Under the pieces are notes generated by a model that saw only the letters and a program-made list of their open reading frames with translations, was not told the DNA's origin and did not search any database. Both the position numbers and the translations under genes were made by a program. Source: Planctellipticum variicoloris (lineage in GTDB: Bacteria > Planctomycetota > Planctomycetia > Planctomycetales > Planctomycetaceae). From it: a stretch of DNA of 64,000 nt. The stretch spans positions 2,307,557 to 2,371,556 of the forward strand of contig NZ_CP130886.1 in NCBI RefSeq assembly GCF_030622045.1, in the 5' to 3' direction. Of this stretch, positions 61,829-64,000 are shown piece by piece; within the stretch, counting starts at the first letter, position 1; each line of letters begins with the position of its first letter.

Positions 61829-63219
61829 GAAATGCTCGCTTCCCGGGGAGAGGATTCGGTGATGTCGATGGATTGCACGTCCGGGGCCGCATTCGGCGGC
61901 TCTCGATCCGGAAGTCCGGCCAGCTCGCCATTGTGCAGCGTCACGCGGAAGGTCGTGCCGCCCGGCTTGCCTGCGACCAGCTCCATCGTCCCGCCCAGCT
62001 TCTGCTCGACGAGATTCCGGCAGACGAACAGCCCAAGGCCGGTGCCGGTGTCCTTGGTGGTGAAGTAGGGCTGAAAGATGCGGTCCAGGTCCTCGGCCGC
62101 GATGCCGCGGCCGTCGTCGGAGACGTCGACTTGCAGGGTCCCGCTCTTCAGGCGGGTCACGATTGTGATGGTGCCCCCCTCTTCGGTGGCGTCCATCGCG
62201 TTGAGAATCAGATTCAGGAAGACCTGGACGAGCTGGTCCCGCACGGTGTTGAGAGGGGGGAGGTCGGTCACGAAGCGGGTCACGATCCGCTTCCCCTTTT
62301 TCCGTTTGTAATACTTGGCGATGCTCAGCGCGTTGCCGATCACGTCGTGAATGTCGCAGCGGGAATCGGTCAGGTTGGTCGGCCGGCTGAAGTCGACCAG
62401 TTCGCGGAGGGTTCGCTGAATGCGGCGGAGCTGGTCGTCGACGAGCTGCAGCTTCTCCCGCGTGTGCTGGTCGATATCGCGGCGGTTGAGCAACTGGACG
62501 AGCGAACTGATCGCCGCCAGCGGATTGCCGACTTCGTGGGCGATGCCCGCCGCCAGCAGTCCGAAGGCCGCCTGCTTTTCCTGCTGAACCAGCAGCGCCT
62601 GGGACTCCTGCAGTTCCTGCGTCCGCTCGCGGATGCGGAGCTCCAGCAGGCCCTGGTCTTCCTGGAGCTGCGTGTTCAGCGCCGTCAGTCCGTCGCTGGC
62701 CCGCTTGAGCAGGCCGGCGAGCGAGGTGCTGCCCCAGGTGACCCAGCCCATGAAGACCGGCATCAGGACCATGGTCGAGAACCGGTCCTCCAGCGGCACG
62801 TCGCGCCAGATGCCGAGCGAGAGGTAGCTGATTGTATGCAGGGCGAACGTGGGGTAGGCCACTCCCCGGTCGTACCGGAAGGCGCAGACCAGCAGCGAGA
62901 GGAAATAGTAGAACCGGAAGGGGCTCTGCAGCCCGTTTTCGAAGTGGCAGAGCAGGCCGATGAAGACTGCTTCCATGGCTGAGATGAAGAGCGGCCACTC
63001 GCTCAGGAAGCCTTTGCCGTGCGCGTTGTAGTAGGTGTCGAACACGGCGTACACGGCGCCGAGCGTCAGAATGGCGTTCAGAATGGCCTGGTGAGGAACT
63101 GAGGCCGGCAGATTGACAAGCGCATACCCTACGCACAGGCCGAACCACCGGATACGGACGGTGATCGCCTGAGCGGCCAGTTCCCAGTTGAATGGACCGG
63201 ATTCGTGAAGTTCCTGCAC
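61825..63219 (-). CDS. Membrane-bound histidine kinase, partner of the NtrC-type regulator
   Basis: 464 residues from a GTG at 63219; a longer frame to 63390 runs over the promoter -10 box and the upstream divergent region. Six membrane helices occupy the first ~180 residues (e.g. ILNAILTLGAVYAVFD, FISAMEAVFIGLLCHFE, FYYFLSLLVCAFRY, MVLMPVFMGWVTW). A coiled coil leads to the H-box AAGIAHEVGNPLAAISSLV with the phosphorylated His. ATP-binding: N-box NLILNAMDATEEG, G1 DDGRGI, F-box PYFTTKDTGTGLGLF. This is a ZraS/NtrB-like kinase with a membrane sensor whose signal is unknown. Its stop overlaps the regulator start. Confidence 0.9.
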   Translation of the reverse strand: MQELHESGPFNWELAAQAITVRIRWFGLCVGYALVNLPASVPHQAILNAILTLGAVYAVFDTYYNAHGKGFLSEWPLFISAMEAVFIGLLCHFENGLQSPFRFYYFLSLLVCAFRYDRGVAYPTFALHTISYLSLGIWRDVPLEDRFSTMVLMPVFMGWVTWGSTSLAGLLKRASDGLTALNTQLQEDQGLLELRIRERTQELQESQALLVQQEKQAAFGLLAAGIAHEVGNPLAAISSLVQLLNRRDIDQHTREKLQLVDDQLRRIQRTLRELVDFSRPTNLTDSRCDIHDVIGNALSIAKYYKRKKGKRIVTRFVTDLPPLNTVRDQLVQVFLNLILNAMDATEEGGTITIVTRLKSGTLQVDVSDDGRGIAAEDLDRIFQPYFTTKDTGTGLGLFVCRNLVEQKLGGTMELVAGKPGGTTFRVTLHNGELAGLPDREPPNAAPDVQSIDITESSPREASIS

Positions 63220-63265
63220 CCGTGCGCCTGTCGTCGTCGATGCCGAAGGGGACCGCCACACGGGG

Positions 63266-63271
63266 ATTATA
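63266..63271 (-). promoter_or_regulatory. Candidate -10 box for kinase operon
   Basis: TATAAT on the minus strand, 47 bp upstream of the GTG at 63219. A good -35 at normal spacing is not seen. It supports the shorter kinase start. Divergent pckA begins at 63457. Confidence 0.4.
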
Positions 63272-63456
63272 GCGCCGTTTGCGAAGCGGAGACCAGCAAG
63301 CGGCGTTTGCGAAATGTTGCCGGGTGGGGTTTGCGGTCGGTCGGCATTCCGAACTTTCGGCGGATCGCTACAATCGTCGCCACGCGCCAACCGACCAGTC
63401 CGATCCGATATTTCGAATCGGGCAGATTCAGGTTTCTACCGCAGGGAGCAGGCACG

Positions 63457-64000
63457 GTGCAGACGATCGACTTGTCGAAATACGGGATCACGGTCACGGA
63501 CGTCCGCCGCAACCCGGCGCCGGCAATTCTGTACGCCGACGCCATTCGCGCCGATCCGAAGTGCGCGATCGCGGACTCGGGCGCCTTGATCGCTTACTCG
63601 GGCGAGAAAACCGGTCGGTCTCCCAAAGACAAGCGGCTGGTCCGCGATCCGGAGTCGGAAAACGACGTCTGGTGGGGGAACGTCAATATCGACATTGACG
63701 CGGAGACGTTTCAGATCAACGAAGAGCGGGCCAAGGATTATCTCAACACTCGGCAGAAGCTGTACTGCATCGACGCTTTCGCCGGCTGGGATCCCGCGTA
63801 CCGGATGAAGATTCGCGTGATCTGCTCCCGCGCCTATCACGCGTTGTTCATGCACACGATGCTGATCCGCCCCACCCGTCAGGAGCTGGCGGAGTTCGGC
63901 GAGCCCGACGCGATCATTTACAACGCGGGTCAGTTTCCGGCGAACCGCCGGACGCACGGGATGACGTCGAAGACCAGCATCGATATCGACCTCAAAACGC
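63457..64000 (+). CDS. pckA: Phosphoenolpyruvate carboxykinase (ATP), 5' part
   Basis: About 181 residues are visible from a GTG at 63457, preceded by GGGAG and AGCAGG; the gene runs off the right edge. The start VQTIDLSKYGI is followed by YSGEKTGRSPKDKRLV, then WWGNVNIDIDAETFQINEERAKDYLN, and AYHALFMHTMLIRPT, all of the ATP-type PckA family. It converts oxaloacetate and ATP to phosphoenolpyruvate, CO2 and ADP at the start of gluconeogenesis. The metal and ATP sites (P-loop GLSGTGKT) lie in the missing part. The gene diverges from the kinase operon. Cytoplasmic. Confidence 0.88.
   Translation, partial: MQTIDLSKYGITVTDVRRNPAPAILYADAIRADPKCAIADSGALIAYSGEKTGRSPKDKRLVRDPESENDVWWGNVNIDIDAETFQINEERAKDYLNTRQKLYCIDAFAGWDPAYRMKIRVICSRAYHALFMHTMLIRPTRQELAEFGEPDAIIYNAGQFPANRRTHGMTSKTSIDIDLKT

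Noticed and set aside
61829-63259. N-terminal extension of the response regulator
   Set aside because: Reads through the histidine-kinase gene in another frame; the receiver domain begins at the GTG at 61828.

Overview
The window is GC-rich, densely coded DNA from a member of the Planctomycetota (order Planctomycetales or a close relative). The main reason is a set of families almost confined to that phylum: three DUF1501 proteins, a PSD1-type cytochrome/LamG protein with DUF1549 and DUF1553 regions, a 2146-residue PVC-type multiheme protein, a sulfatase with a carboxylesterase, and small zinc-ribbon proteins. No plasmid, phage or CRISPR signal was seen.

Layout. Bases 1-7904 are a minus-strand run: a partial exported protein, an APH-kinase fusion, a TPR lipoprotein, a DUF455 ferritin-like protein, a zinc ribbon, pgsA, rimO and two tiny coupled genes. 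Bases 8139-13321 hold a small gene and the DUF1501/PSD1 operon. Bases 13525-15853 hold a sugar-phosphate isomerase/epimerase-like protein and a glycosyltransferase. Bases 15918-23174 are an accessory patch: a truncated ClpA/ClpB-like ATPase, a REP-associated transposase remnant, a YwqK-like immunity gene behind a 5'-truncated RHS protein with a deaminase toxin tip, a cytochrome, tRNA-Arg(CCG) and an IS4-type insertion sequence. Then come comM, two orphan DUF1501 genes, a degenerate HD-GYP protein, an SGNH hydrolase, a Ca2+-type P-ATPase with a sulfatase, a type B carboxylesterase and an enolase-superfamily enzyme (23175-40457). A palindrome-rich stretch with a broken HNH endonuclease module follows (40665-41922). 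Bases 42217-52192 hold an acetyl-xylan-esterase-like protein, an ankyrin protein, small membrane and exported proteins, ilvA, parDE, a STAS protein and an alcohol dehydrogenase. The giant heme protein fills 52353-58793. The right end has a SLOG-fold protein coupled to dcd, a histidine kinase/NtrC-type pair, and the start of pckA.

How the genes fit together. Many products are exported enzymes or heme proteins suited to breaking down complex, often sulfated, polysaccharides (sulfatase, esterases, SGNH hydrolase, ThuA/LamG/cytochrome proteins). The DUF1501/PSD1 pair and the giant heme protein probably act in the periplasm. Housekeeping genes (rimO, pgsA, ilvA, dcd, pckA, comM) are scattered among them.

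Most unusual points: a YwqJ/YwqK-like toxin-immunity cassette on a truncated RHS scaffold; a dispersed palindromic element that can fold like a cloverleaf (five copies) together with a REP-type transposase remnant; an HNH gene broken by a 16-bp tandem duplication; and three regulatory or ATPase proteins whose signature catalytic or contact motifs are missing (HD-GYP without HD, NtrC-type activator without GAFTGA, ClpA-like protein cut off at its second Walker A). All function calls rest on motif reading by eye, without database searches.
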